64,000 bases of DNA from Erodium maritimum (taxonomy: Eukaryota; Streptophyta; Magnoliopsida; Geraniales; Geraniaceae). The notes below the pieces were generated by a model. It had not been told where the DNA came from. It did no database searches and saw nothing but the letters and a program-made list of their open reading frames with translations. The stretch is taken from NCBI GenBank assembly GCA_963921825.1, contig OY997588.1, forward strand, positions 57,296,803-57,360,802. Reading direction: 5' to 3'. Shown here piece after piece: positions 33,868 to 44,194 of the stretch (the first letter of the stretch is position 1; each line of letters opens with the position of its first letter). The position numbers and the translations under genes are program-made.

Positions 33868-35215
33868 AATGAGTATGCTCAACCAAGATCAAGCCTCAGA
33901 CTGCCAAACAATGAGCACACAGTTTGGCCACATGTCAGAATATAACCCTGATCCCCGATTCTTATGACAAGCAATGTACTAAACTCTTAATGCTAAAGAT
34001 ACAATATATCAACTGAAAATGAAAATGAAAAATGACTCCAAGCATGAATTATAGGGAATTGAGATCAAGAAGATTGTATTTGCAAATCATAAAAACAGAA
34101 TAGATTCATAGTTCATGATGAGCCAGTTTCATTGGATACATTATGAACAAGACAACACTTAGGAGAACTCAATAAGGTAATTATGAAATACCAGCTTCAG
34201 CAGAGTGGAATGCCACAAATTAGCACTCTGAATCACAAATCATGGAACCATTTCTGGAACATCCTAACCCCAGAAACCCACAACTTCTCAAAGTCAAACC
34301 ATCAAACTCCTTCAGCACATGACTTCGCAGACCAGAAAATAGCCACTGCAATCACAAACTTCAACTGGGTATGCTCCAAATACACACCACAAAAGCTAAA
34401 ACCTCTCAAATCCCACAGATCAAAAGCACCCAAAACGCCAAACCCTTTAAAGGGTGTTCTCGAGTATGAACAGAAGAAGAAAAATAATACCCAAAACCCA
34501 ATAGTTTATAGAAGCAGATAAGGCACGAGAAGGTGAAGGATGGGTCTGAGATGGTGACCAAGAATCAACAGCTTTGCTTCGAGTCCAAGGGAGTGTGAGA
34601 GAGAAGCTAACGGTTGGCCTAACTTGCCTCAGGTTTTTGTTTATTAAATAAGCAAAGGCCATAGCTTTAGGTCCTGGAGCTGCGGGTGGAGAGAGCTGCT
34701 GAAACAGCAACAGCAAAACTTCAACTGGGTCGTCGTCATCATCACCCGTCAACAACAGCGACAACGCAATCTCCTGGTTAGTAGGGAATTGGGATAGAAG
34801 CAAAAAGATCGTTCTTTTGTTTATCAAATCTATTAATTTTACCTTTTCTTTTTGGTGAAAATTTGTTTTAGGAACAGAATTGAAGAGATTGTTTTACAGG
34901 CTGTATGTTTTGTTTATGAATTGATAATGATGTTCTAGAAATAGTGCAAGCTAACTATTATTAGGACACTCCAACAAATTTCTTTTATTGTTAAATTAGT
35001 TTGGTAATTTATCTAACTTATATTTATCACATAAAATATAATTTATAGAGATACAGGAGTCCCTTTAAACTAATAAATGTTAACGTCATTTTTATGTCCC
35101 GATTCAAATAAACAAGACATGAATAATTAATTTTCATCACCAATTTCTTCAGAAAAAAAGAATTTCATTACCAATAATTTGTTAAATTGTGTAGAAAATT
35201 TATGTACTTGAATCT
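33868..35215. other. Upstream region of the RING gene; probable 5' leader and promoter
   Basis: On the minus strand this precedes the RING start codon. Frames at 34183-34521 (+) and 34447-34827 (-) are open but match nothing. The stretch around 34560-34790 is moderately GC-rich and pyrimidine-rich on the minus strand, as in a 5' UTR, possibly with a leader intron. Beyond 34830 the DNA is AT-rich with no gene. Confidence 0.4.
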
Positions 35216-35220
35216 TAAAA

Positions 35221-35571
35221 TGTTAAAGCTCAATCCAACCCAAAAGCTCGAACTGATGGGTGGAGGCACTAATATGCTTATTAAGCGTTCAATTTGTCCA
35301 TACACTTTCTATATGGGACTTATACTTCAACACTCCCCCCTCACGTGTAGGACTGGACATCTACACGTGGGCCATAGCAGGACTGGACATCTGCATATAG
35401 ACCGGAGACCACAGGGTGGATGTGACAACAGGCCGTGGGCCGAACCAGCTCTGATACCATGTTAAAGCCCAATCCAACCCAAAAGCTCGAACTGATGGGT
35501 GGAGGCACTAATATGCTTATCAAGCATTCAATTTGTCAATACACTTTCTATGTGGGACTTGTACTTCAACA
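35221..35571 (-). mobile_element. TRIM (terminal-repeat retrotransposon in miniature), complete, 351 bp
   Basis: Two 112-bp LTRs (35221-35332 and 35460-35571), both tgttaaag...cttcaaca, differ at six positions (about 95% identical). A perfect 5-bp target duplication, taaaa, flanks the element (35216-35220 and 35572-35576). A TGGTATCAGAGC primer site (minus strand, 35459-35448) abuts the right LTR, and a purine tract GAGGGGGGAG lies next to the left LTR. The interior is only 127 bp and non-coding. The structure is complete for a non-autonomous element, and moderate LTR divergence implies an insertion that is not very recent. Confidence 0.95.
35448..35459 (-). other. Primer-binding site of the TRIM (initiator tRNA-Met)
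   Basis: TGGTATCAGAGC on the minus strand, directly against the LTR. It is the same 12 bases as in the two large gypsy elements of this window. Confidence 0.92.
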
Positions 35572-35935
35572 TAAAAACTAATTAAAAGTAGTTCAAGATG
35601 ATCATTGCATGTCCCTAGTAAATCTATTCTATTTTTTTTAACGGAAGGTGCAATATTATTTAAAGATCAAATCAGACTACATTAGTGTGCGTCAAGTAAC
35701 AAGCTCCCTGACCATTGAGAGAAGGCCAAAATAGACGAGCAATGATTCTCTGAGCCTTTTAATATCATAACCGACATAGCGGTTTTTTGCGATGCCACAT
35801 GGGCAAATGAAAGAAGTGGAAAGAGGGAAGAAGTATCGGAGATCCCGAGGGTCCTCGACGGTAGTAGTGATGGGGGGAGGAAACGCATCGTGCGGGACCC
35901 CTCTCAGGTCCAACCCCTGATGCACGTAGTACCAC

Positions 35936-36684
35936 TCATTCCTCCTTGCAGGGTTGCTTCCCCGCCCTGAACTGAGCATCCCGAGGGACCCCTTCTGCCG
36001 CCTGTTTCAGAGTACCCTGGCTTATCTCGACGCCCGCAGGTTCAGAACTCCCAACTTCCTTTTCACCCAAGTCTTCACGTGCGGCCACATCCCCATTCCT
36101 CGAAATAGTTAGCGGCATCAGCAACACTGGGGAAGCAGGCAGACTGAGGTCGGATTCTCCCCAGCTGAGGGGGTGTGGGTGCCCGACGGGCCGCTTTCAC
36201 TCGCGATGGATCGGGTGAAACCAGAGCAAGATCCAGTCGTGGTGCCGAAGAAACCCTAGGTAGGGTCGGGGTAACACTGAAGGTCGATGAAACCCTATAA
36301 TCCTCACCACCAGCGAATAAGGCCAGAGAAAGGTCGTGGCCGATGGGGGAGGCTGGGTGGAGGAGCCGTCTCGCCAGGGTTCGGGGGAGGTAAGGCCAAA
36401 GGGCCATTAATTGGGGAAGAAGATACCTTAGGACGACGCGGAGGCCTCCCCCGCTTCGGTTTATTATTCGGTACCGGAGAAGTCGATCCGAGAGAGAAAC
36501 CTCGCTCTGGGATCGGTCCTAGAGACGGGGTGCGCCGACGACGCCCCTTGTCCCCAACAGCCGAAGCAGGTTGCCGAAGGGAATTGAGAGGGAGAAGAGA
36601 TCCACCAGCAGGGACAACGGCTTCTATCGCAGGCATCGTGACTGCAACGGGTGCAGCGCCGGAGGGAGAGGGAGAGAGCACCAT
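35936..36684 (-). CDS. ORF parts of retroposon R2 (proline-rich, AT-hook-like)
   Basis: On the minus strand, 36684-36304 reads through KGRRRRTPSLGPIPERG and KPKRGRPPRRPKVSSSP. 36127-35936 reads a short frame ending FRAGKQPCKEE and stop, matching R1. The two are in different frames, so this copy is disrupted or the family uses two ORFs. The RGRP core flanked by basic residues resembles an AT-hook that binds the minor groove of AT-rich DNA. Function unknown. Confidence 0.42.
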
Positions 36685-36702
36685 AGGCGAGAGAACCTAC
36701 CG

Positions 36703-39105
36703 TGTCACGCCCCAATTTCAGTAAATCGAACTCGGGACGCGAACACAAGCCCGTAAAACCAACGCTCAGTGCCAAGAACGCTCGCACCCTCCCGAGACTC
36801 TAACTCGGTCAGGCCAGCCCAAGAATGCTCGCAACTTACCGAGACTCTAACTCGTAAGCCAGCCGAAGAACGTTGCAACTTACCGAGACTCTAACTCGTA
36901 AGCCAGCCAAAGAATGCTCACAAACCCAAACCACACACGCACGACCAGGACCCCTTTATTGGCGGGCGGGCCCCTACCCCGTCTGAACATGCAGACGCGT
37001 GTGCTCGTGGACCCCCGTTTCATGAAGCGGGCCCCCAACCTCAGGTAACCATAATCACAATCACAATCACAATCACAAGCAAGTTCAACAACTAGTAACA
37101 ACACAGGTTCAACACTCACAGGCACTCATGGCCACCAAGACATCAACAGTAAAACTCGGACTCAACAGCCCCACAGGCACTCACGGCCTCCCAAGACACA
37201 CCAACAGTAAAACACGGACTCAACAGCCCCATAGGCACTCACGGCCTCCCAAGACACACCAACAGTAAAACACGGACTCAACAGCCCCACAGGCACTCAC
37301 GGCCTCCTAAGATACACCAACAGTCAAAACACGGACTCAACAGCCCCACAGGCACTCACGGCCTCCCAAGACACACCGCCAATAAAGACACGGGTTCAAC
37401 AACCCCACGGGCACTCATGGCCACCCAAAACTCGACAGTAATACACGCTCACAACTTATCGAGACTCTAACTCGTAAGCCAGCCCAAGAATGCTCGCAAC
37501 CTCCCGAGACTCTAACTCGGTCAGGCCAGCCAAAACCCCAGTAGTAAAGTACGGGCTCTCATGGCCACCCAAAACACAAATAATAACACGGGCTCTCATG
37601 GCCACCCAAAACACAAATAATAACACGGGCTCTCAAGGCCACCCAAGACACCAAATAAACAATCAACCTCCGGCTTAACCAAAGCCTCCAACAGTTCTAA
37701 TATCAACAGTTTCTCAATCAACCTCCGGGCATGGTCATATGCCTCCAGTACTCCTAACATCGATAAGTTCGCAATCAACCTCCGGCTTGGTCATATGCCT
37801 CCAGTAATTCTAATAACGCTAAGTGAATTTTAATAAACCCGACGCCCAAATGTAACCCCGACAATGTCGATCACTCCCAAACTCCCCAATTACTCGACAT
37901 TGTCGATATTGGACCCGGAAAGGCCCGATTCGCCCGACATGGCGAATCTGCCCGGGTTTTGGAAACGCCCTTCCGGGGCTCCGAAAATTCCCGTTTTTGT
38001 TTCTACGGTCTTAGAATAATTCAAGGGTTCCTAGGCACTCGACGGAATCAAATTCCGACTTCCGAGTCATTTAATTGGCGTTTAAAGTTTCTAAACCCGT
38101 CAATTACAACTTTTACAATTTAATTCCAAATTTCGATCCGGGTGTGGATTAACGACTTGGAGAACATCCTAAACCACCCGAACACGAAAACCCGATACCC
38201 GGGCATGTGGGCCCCACACGGCCACAATGGAAAAATTCCCTTTTTGCCCCAAAATGTTCCTAACAAACCCCAAACCTCAACCATTCATCTTTAAACCAAT
38301 CTTAAACAAAACCCAACCTTAATCAAACCGTTTAAACTCAAACCCTAAAATTCAAACGTTCCAAAATGAAAATCGGTTAGGTTCTCACCGTAGGGAATGT
38401 CGATGTGAGCTCGATTCTTTTATCGTTGAGACGATCCACCGGTTTGATCGATGAGAAACGTCACAAATTCCCCCAACCTCTTCTCTTTTTCTCTCTTCCT
38501 TCTCTCTTCTTTTCTCTCTCTAAAAACTCCTTTTTTTTTAACTTAGTCGTGTACACCATTTCATTTCCCTTTTAATTTGTTTTAAAAAAAAACAAACCAA
38601 ACTCTTATTTACAAACTACCACTCATGTCTCATCTTTGTTTTGTCCAATAAACCTAACACCACCACATTGGTGACATGTGGCAAGTGGGTCCCATCCCTT
38701 TTGGAAAATATCTTCTAGATATTTTTCAGTCAGATTCGCGAAATTCGGACGTTTCGGGCCCGAACGGGCACTTTTTCCAAGAAATTCCGAAACTTCACGG
38801 GCTACAAGGAAACGGCTCAACTAAGACCGTTCCGACGGCGGCTAAACTTTTTGGATCCAAAACGGTCCTCGAATGGACCAAAACGTCGCTCGGTTGACTT
38901 TTCCAGTGAAAAGTCAACATTTCCCAAATTGAACAGAAAGTTGCCCTGAGTCCCCCGGAACTCATTTTGGTCGATAACGGGGTCAACTCAAGTCCGGTAT
39001 GACACTCGGGGTCATTTTTGGTTCAATTAAGTGTCAGTCTTAAATTTTTTAAATTTTCCTGTTTTTCGCAGGTTTGACTGGCGTTGACCGGGAGTGGTTA
39101 TTACA
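36703..39105 (-). repeat. Solo LTR of the Del/Tekay-like subfamily A, 2403 bp, inside R2
   Basis: The minus strand begins TGTAATAACCACTCCCGG and ends GGGGCGTGACA, as in the 5' LTR of the left element. No internal region is attached. Flanking 5-bp sequences are taccg (36698-36702) and tatcg (39106-39110), a target duplication with one difference. It is a fossil left by LTR-LTR recombination. It contains six copies of the 58-bp repeat (37123-37425) and lacks the 43-bp array. Confidence 0.9.
37123..37425. repeat. 58-bp minisatellite, six copies, in the solo LTR
   Basis: The core ggcactca-ggcc recurs at 37123, 37178, 37236, 37294, 37353 and 37412. Units 2-5 share cacggactcaacagcccca and differ from those in the left LTR, so each LTR copy has homogenised its own array. 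Confidence 0.88.
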
Positions 39106-39432
39106 TATCGACCAGTCGAGGCAGGAAGGCCAGATGGAAACGACGGAGAAGGACAAGGAGGCCTGACGATCGAAATAGGGGTCACCGAAACCACCAGAGG
39201 ACCGTAGGAGGGAAGAGGCGCAGAGGGTTGGGGAAAAGCCAGCCACTCCTACCCGTACGTAAACCCCGCACCTGGCGTGGTCTGCGAGGTCATCTGGATG
39301 GGACAAGCGAACACGGGGACGGCAAAGCCGACAACCCCAGGCGGCGCAGCAATAGCAGCGGCAGACGAAAGCTCCATAGCGGCAAAGAAAATAGGGCTAG
39401 GGCTAGGGCTAGGGTAGGCTCTCAAGTCGATT

Positions 39433-39969
39433 ATTCTGTTTGATTATTTTTTTTAGTTTTCCTGACGTGTGATTTTGTGAGTGAATAATGGTTAGTTTGA
39501 TCGATTACTTAATATTTAATTTTTAAATTTAGTTTTGTTTAGGTTTTTCGAACCATTTTTTTGTCCAAAAGATATGTTAGAAAAAGAATATATAGACAAT
39601 CGTCGTTTTTTAGATAAAAATCAAAATGGATAAAAAATACAATTATTATTATGAAAAAAATCACACGTAAAATCTAATTTTAAGTAAAATCTAAAGAAAT
39701 TAATAAGTAAGATGGAACTCATAGAAAAACATGTTGAGAATATGGGATTAACACGATTATTATGAAATGTTTTGCCTTTTTGTTTTTGCTCAATGCCTCT
39801 AAAGAACTTTTATAAATGTAAATGTCGAATAAAAGAACAAACATTAATTTAATAGAATAAAAACGTCTGAATGAGAGTCTCGTACAAGAAAATGAACTAC
39901 TCAAATCGTAGATTGCATAACAAACATAAGTAACATAGGTAGTCACCTTATCATTAAAGAAAAAAATCT
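39433..39969. other. AT-rich intergenic stretch, no gene seen
   Basis: About 540 bp between retroposon R2 and LINE-3 with no open frame of note, no recognised repeat end and no RNA gene. Confidence 0.6.
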
Positions 39970-42445
39970 CCTTTCGTTTGTGAGAGCCTACCTTCTCTGT
40001 CCTGGCCGCGCTACGGAGCAGCCCTCATATCCCCTCGCCGCTGGTTTCTCATCCGCTACTGCATCGATTGAAGTCCTTGTGACTCTTGGTGCTTCTCCCC
40101 CCGTTACCCTTCTGATGCTGCCGCCGGAGCCATCCCAGGGGGGTTTCTCGATCTCGATCCAGATCCCTCCACCCTCGGTCACGACGAACTCTAGACCGCC
40201 GCCTCCCACTGTATCCTCTTCCGGGGACCCGCCTCGCAGCTTCCCAGTCCCCCCCCCACACCCCACTGCCTTCTGCTGCGGATCAGGCCCCCACCCGCTA
40301 AAACCTAGTCTGCCGCGTCCTCCTACGCCTCCAGACCCACCACCGCTAAACCCTAGAAAGAGGTCTTCCCTCGTTCCGACTACAGCCCGAGGCGGAGTGC
40401 CTGTTGCTGGGAACTTGCGGGAGGACCAGGCTGCCATAGCCCACCCGGATACCACCTGGCCGTCAACGCCATAGAGCCATGACCTTTCTCTGGCTCAGTC
40501 CGCAAGGAGTAGCGAACCACAGCCCTGGATTCGGGCGTCACCTAGCAAGGGGAGAGAATCTAGGGCTCCACATCCAGCACCAACTTGGGGCCGTCGTGGT
40601 CGACCCCTGATCCTTACGTACCTGGCCCGTTGGGCCATGGATAGTCTGCCCATGCCACCCCCGCCGTCGCCCCCTCCTCCAAACGCCGACACGGGTACTG
40701 ATTCAAACGAGGGATCTGTCACAATATGTGGGCAGAAGACCCGGATTGTGGACATATCATACAGACTATGTGGGGAGATCCATGAGATCGACCGATTCTT
40801 ACTAAGACAAATTAAACATGGGGAGGCCTTGGTGAAATGGGGGAGGGACACCTTTAACGCTCTCACTCGAAAACACGCTTGTTATGAAAAGGACATTATG
40901 TGGTTGAATGGTAGAAACGACAGGACCAGTATCTAGAAGCGAAGAGCACTTCAGAAACTCTACGAGGCGGCACTAGATTAGAAAGGAGAGTTCTGGAGGC
41001 AGAGGGCGAAGCAACACTGGCTAGAGGATGGAGATCGGAATACAAAGTTCTTCATGGCCTTTGTAGCTCAACGTCAGAATTTAAACAAGATCGACGAGCT
41101 TAAAGACGAAAATGGTACAATGCTTACGTGGGAGACGAGCTTGGGTGATCATATATTGACGTTTTATAAGACATTGTCGACCAGAACGGGTCGGAGTGGG
41201 GCGACCTGGTTGCCCGGTTTTCCCCAACAAGTCATGGAGGGACAGAACGAGGCCCTCATGAGGCCAGTCTCATCGGAGGAGGTTAGGGAGGCTACGTTTT
41301 CCATGGGTCCAAACAAAGCTATAGGACCGGATGATCTGAATCCCTTCTTCTACCAGAAATAATGGTCTACGGTGGGGGCGGACGTCACGTCTTGTGTTCG
41401 CGGGATATTTGAAGCAGGGGAAGTATTTATCTCGTTAAATGAGACCACGCGGTCCTCATTCCAAAAGTAGAGGCTCTAACGAGTCTAAAAGATCTTAGTC
41501 CCATCGCGTTATGCAGCGTTTTGTTCCGGATAGTCTCAAAAGTCGCATCTAATCGTCTGAAGGGCATCTTGGAGGTCTTGATTTCACCCACCCAGGGGGC
41601 TTTCGTACCAGGGAGATCAATCGAAGACAATATTACCCTCTTCTATGAAAATCTCAACTTCATGAGGACTAAGAAGACAAGTCGTGAGGGCTGGGTTGCA
41701 ATGAAATTAGACATGAGCAATGTCTATGACAAAGTTGAATGGGGTTTTCTCTAGGACATGATGCAAGCGTTCGATTTTAGTGAGACCTGGATCGCATTAC
41801 TGAGACGATGCATGTACTCAGTGACATACAAGATAGTGGCAGGTGGTAAACAAGCCGGATTTGTTCATCCAGAATGGGGGATCCGCCAAGGGGACCCGTT
41901 ATCCACGTATTTATTCATATTCTGCATGGAAGGGTTCATGAGACTTCTTCAGGTTGAGGAAGGGCGGGGTAACATCCAAGGGATACGGATTGCGTCGGCA
42001 ACATCCTCGATCACCCACATATTCTTTGCAAATGATTGTTATGTTTACTATAGGGCAAGTCACGTGGAAATGGGCCGAGTTAGGAACTACTTACGGATGC
42101 TTGAGGAAGCATCAAGTCATGTGCTAAACCTCCAGAAGTCCTCTCTCTTTTTTAGTACAAACACACATGAGGTTGTGAGGGAAGAAAGGGTCAGACTTCT
42201 GGGGATCCAAGAACTCTAGGTACCGTCTCCGTATCTAGGGGTTCCGAATATTATGGGGCGGAGTAGAAAGAAAGACCTGCAATATATCCTAGATCGGGTG
42301 CTGAAGAGGATCCGACAATGTGATGGAAAATTCCTTAATGGGGATTAGAAGGAATTTTTGGTTAAGTCGATCCTTCAGGCGATGCCGACTTTTACTATGT
42401 GCGTTATGCGTCTTCCGAAAGGTACGATAGAAAAAATGAACGCGA

Positions 42446-44133
42446 TGTTAGTCTTAGTGCCCGTAGTTCAATCCTAAATGTCCAAATGTATATATCATCG
42501 TTAGCAATAAAATTAAAGCGGCTTTATATTACTTATGTGTTGGAGTAATATATCGATGTGTGCTCTGATCTATGCCCACCATGCGAATAGAACCATAGAT
42601 CGAGATAGATCACACTCGATGGGTCCCTAGTCAACAAAGCTTCACTAGAAGCGACTAGTATGAAAGATGGCTCTTTATGGCTTACGTTCTGTTAGTCATT
42701 GGAATGGGATTCCGGAGTCTGATCATAGATATCATGTGGGACATGATATTGGACGACCCGCCCTGAATATGTGCCATAGATTAAGTCATGAACATATTCA
42801 GTGTTGTAGCTTGTCATGTATCCTTAGACCAAGGAGTCTTTGTGATCGCTATGTAGTCAACAACTGAGTTTGACCTGAGCCTAACGTTGTCCGTAACAGG
42901 GCTTCCATAACGGCCAAGATTGGCTTGGGGACGGGCTACATGAGTGACACGAAAGACGGCTAAGGGATTTATCCCTCATACTAAGGTATGGGAAAGATAT
43001 CGGTTCTCGGCCACTTGATCGAGAGTGACTGGAAGAATAGCATGGCCATGCACATGATACTGGGTATCATATCTTCAGTCATCTCATATATCAAGGAACG
43101 GTGATTGAGAATAATAAGGATGACGGCTCTATGCCTTATCTCAATCAGGATATCGGAGATAAAAGGATAATGACAGGGACGACGGAAAGGTTAGAATCGA
43201 CAGGGTCGATTCGTTATGTAATGTCGGGCAATACTAAAGTCTCGTTAGTTGCCACTTAAATAGGATCAAGTAAAATGGGATTTTATGTTGATCTATTGAC
43301 ATGCATAAACCTAAGGGTCACACCGGAGGATGAAACTCATTGACACATTTATGGAGAATGGCCAAAAGGGAGTTGTCTCGGGACATGACCAAAACTGGGT
43401 TTTGGGTCATGTGCCCGTAAGTGAATAGGACTTTACGGATCGAGACAAGGCTTGGAGTCTTGGGATTGATCGCGTCGGATAATGTTGGACATTTCCGGTA
43501 TGGAAGGCTTGGAGGCGATGAGCGAATCACGGGACCTCGTTGGAAATGGCCACGGGCCATGTTCCAAGAGGCCCATGAAAGGCCCATGCAACCAAGGCCC
43601 ATGGAACTAATTAATCAAGTCTTGATTAATTAGTACTAAGTAAGCAAGACAAGGATTAAGGTGTTGGTGATTCACCACCTAACCCAATCTTGTCTTGCCA
43701 TACTTTGTCCTATTTACACCTTACTTGACACCATACTTGTCCCATGCCTTTAGTTGGACAAGTATGGGTTTTGTTATGTTTAAGTCATCTTTTTTCAACA
43801 TAACAAACACAAGACAAGAATAGGAAACACATTTTCTCTCCCTCTTCCATGGCCATTTCGGGTTTGGCTAGTTTCCTCCTCCATTTTTGTGTTCTTGAGT
43901 CCTCAAAGAGAAGAACTACGTGGCTTTGATTCCCATGTGGATACGTAGGCGTCTTGGAGACTCAAGCCAATCATTCGTTACCCGGTGTTCTTGTTTTGGT
44001 AAGATCTAGTGCTGAATTTTTCTCTTGTGAATCCATTCTTTGTTAGTTGTTTCATGGTTTTAATCGTCTCTTGGTTTTCCTTGATTTTCCGCTGCGAGTT
44101 GGTTCATCTCCAACCCTACCTCGAGACCCAACA
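42446..44133 (+). repeat. Solo LTR, 1688 bp, inserted in LINE-3
   Basis: Begins TGTTAGTC and ends ACCCAACA. A perfect 5-bp target duplication, cgcga, lies on both sides (42441-42445 and 44134-44138). The LINE sequence reads straight across the site once the LTR and one cgcga are set aside. There is no internal region, so this is a solo LTR. Similarity in layout to the Ty1/copia LTR at 47530-48976 (for example aagggtcacac) suggests Ty1/copia. It is younger than LINE-3. Confidence 0.88.
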
Positions 44134-44174
44134 CGCGACACTAGCTCGATTCTGGTGGAAAGCCTCGAGGGGGT

Positions 44175-44194
44175 GGGGGGGGGGGGGGGGGGGG
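44175..44194. repeat. Run of 20 G
   Basis: An uninterrupted G homopolymer in LINE-3, in a place that encodes GGGG in the frame. It could be partly an assembly artefact. Confidence 0.9.

Larger units (their letters stand above)
35632..39432 (-). mobile_element. Retroposon R2: member of the R family, split by a solo LTR
   Basis: The T-run at about 35632 is the A-tail on the minus strand, preceded by TAAATAATATTGCACCTTCC, nearly as in R1. The 5' part lies right of the LTR (39106-39432) and begins, on the minus strand, TTGAGAGCCTACCCTAGCCC, as in R1. Without the LTR the element is about 1.4 kb. It carries an ORF related to that of R1: an N-terminal part (VGFAVPVFACPI) right of the LTR and KPKRGRPPRRPKVSSSP left of it. 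The last is a good AT-hook-like motif. The target duplication is not clear. Confidence 0.72.

Noticed and set aside
33865-33882. Earlier start for the RING protein (five codons upstream)
   Set aside because: The upstream codon is TTG, not ATG. The first ATG in frame is at 33867.
34447-34827. 126-codon open frame on the minus strand
   Set aside because: No similarity, low-complexity Asp and Leu runs, and it lies in the likely 5' leader region of the RING gene.
35448-35459. Possible tRNA-Met gene fragment
   Set aside because: Only 12 bases match the tRNA 3' end, and each occurrence in the window abuts an LTR. These are primer-binding sites, not tRNA genes.
39049-39306. 85-codon open frame on the minus strand in R2
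   Set aside because: It is in a different frame from the segment similar to the R1 ORF and crosses the LTR boundary, so it is a shadow frame.
39392-39415. Repeated gggcta, telomere-like
   Set aside because: It is the 5' leader of retroposon R2, which R1 shows in a shorter form (agctagggtagg).
35612-39445. tctattctattt and attattctgttt as a target duplication for R2
   Set aside because: The match is weak and lies in AT-rich sequence, so it is not distinguishable from chance.
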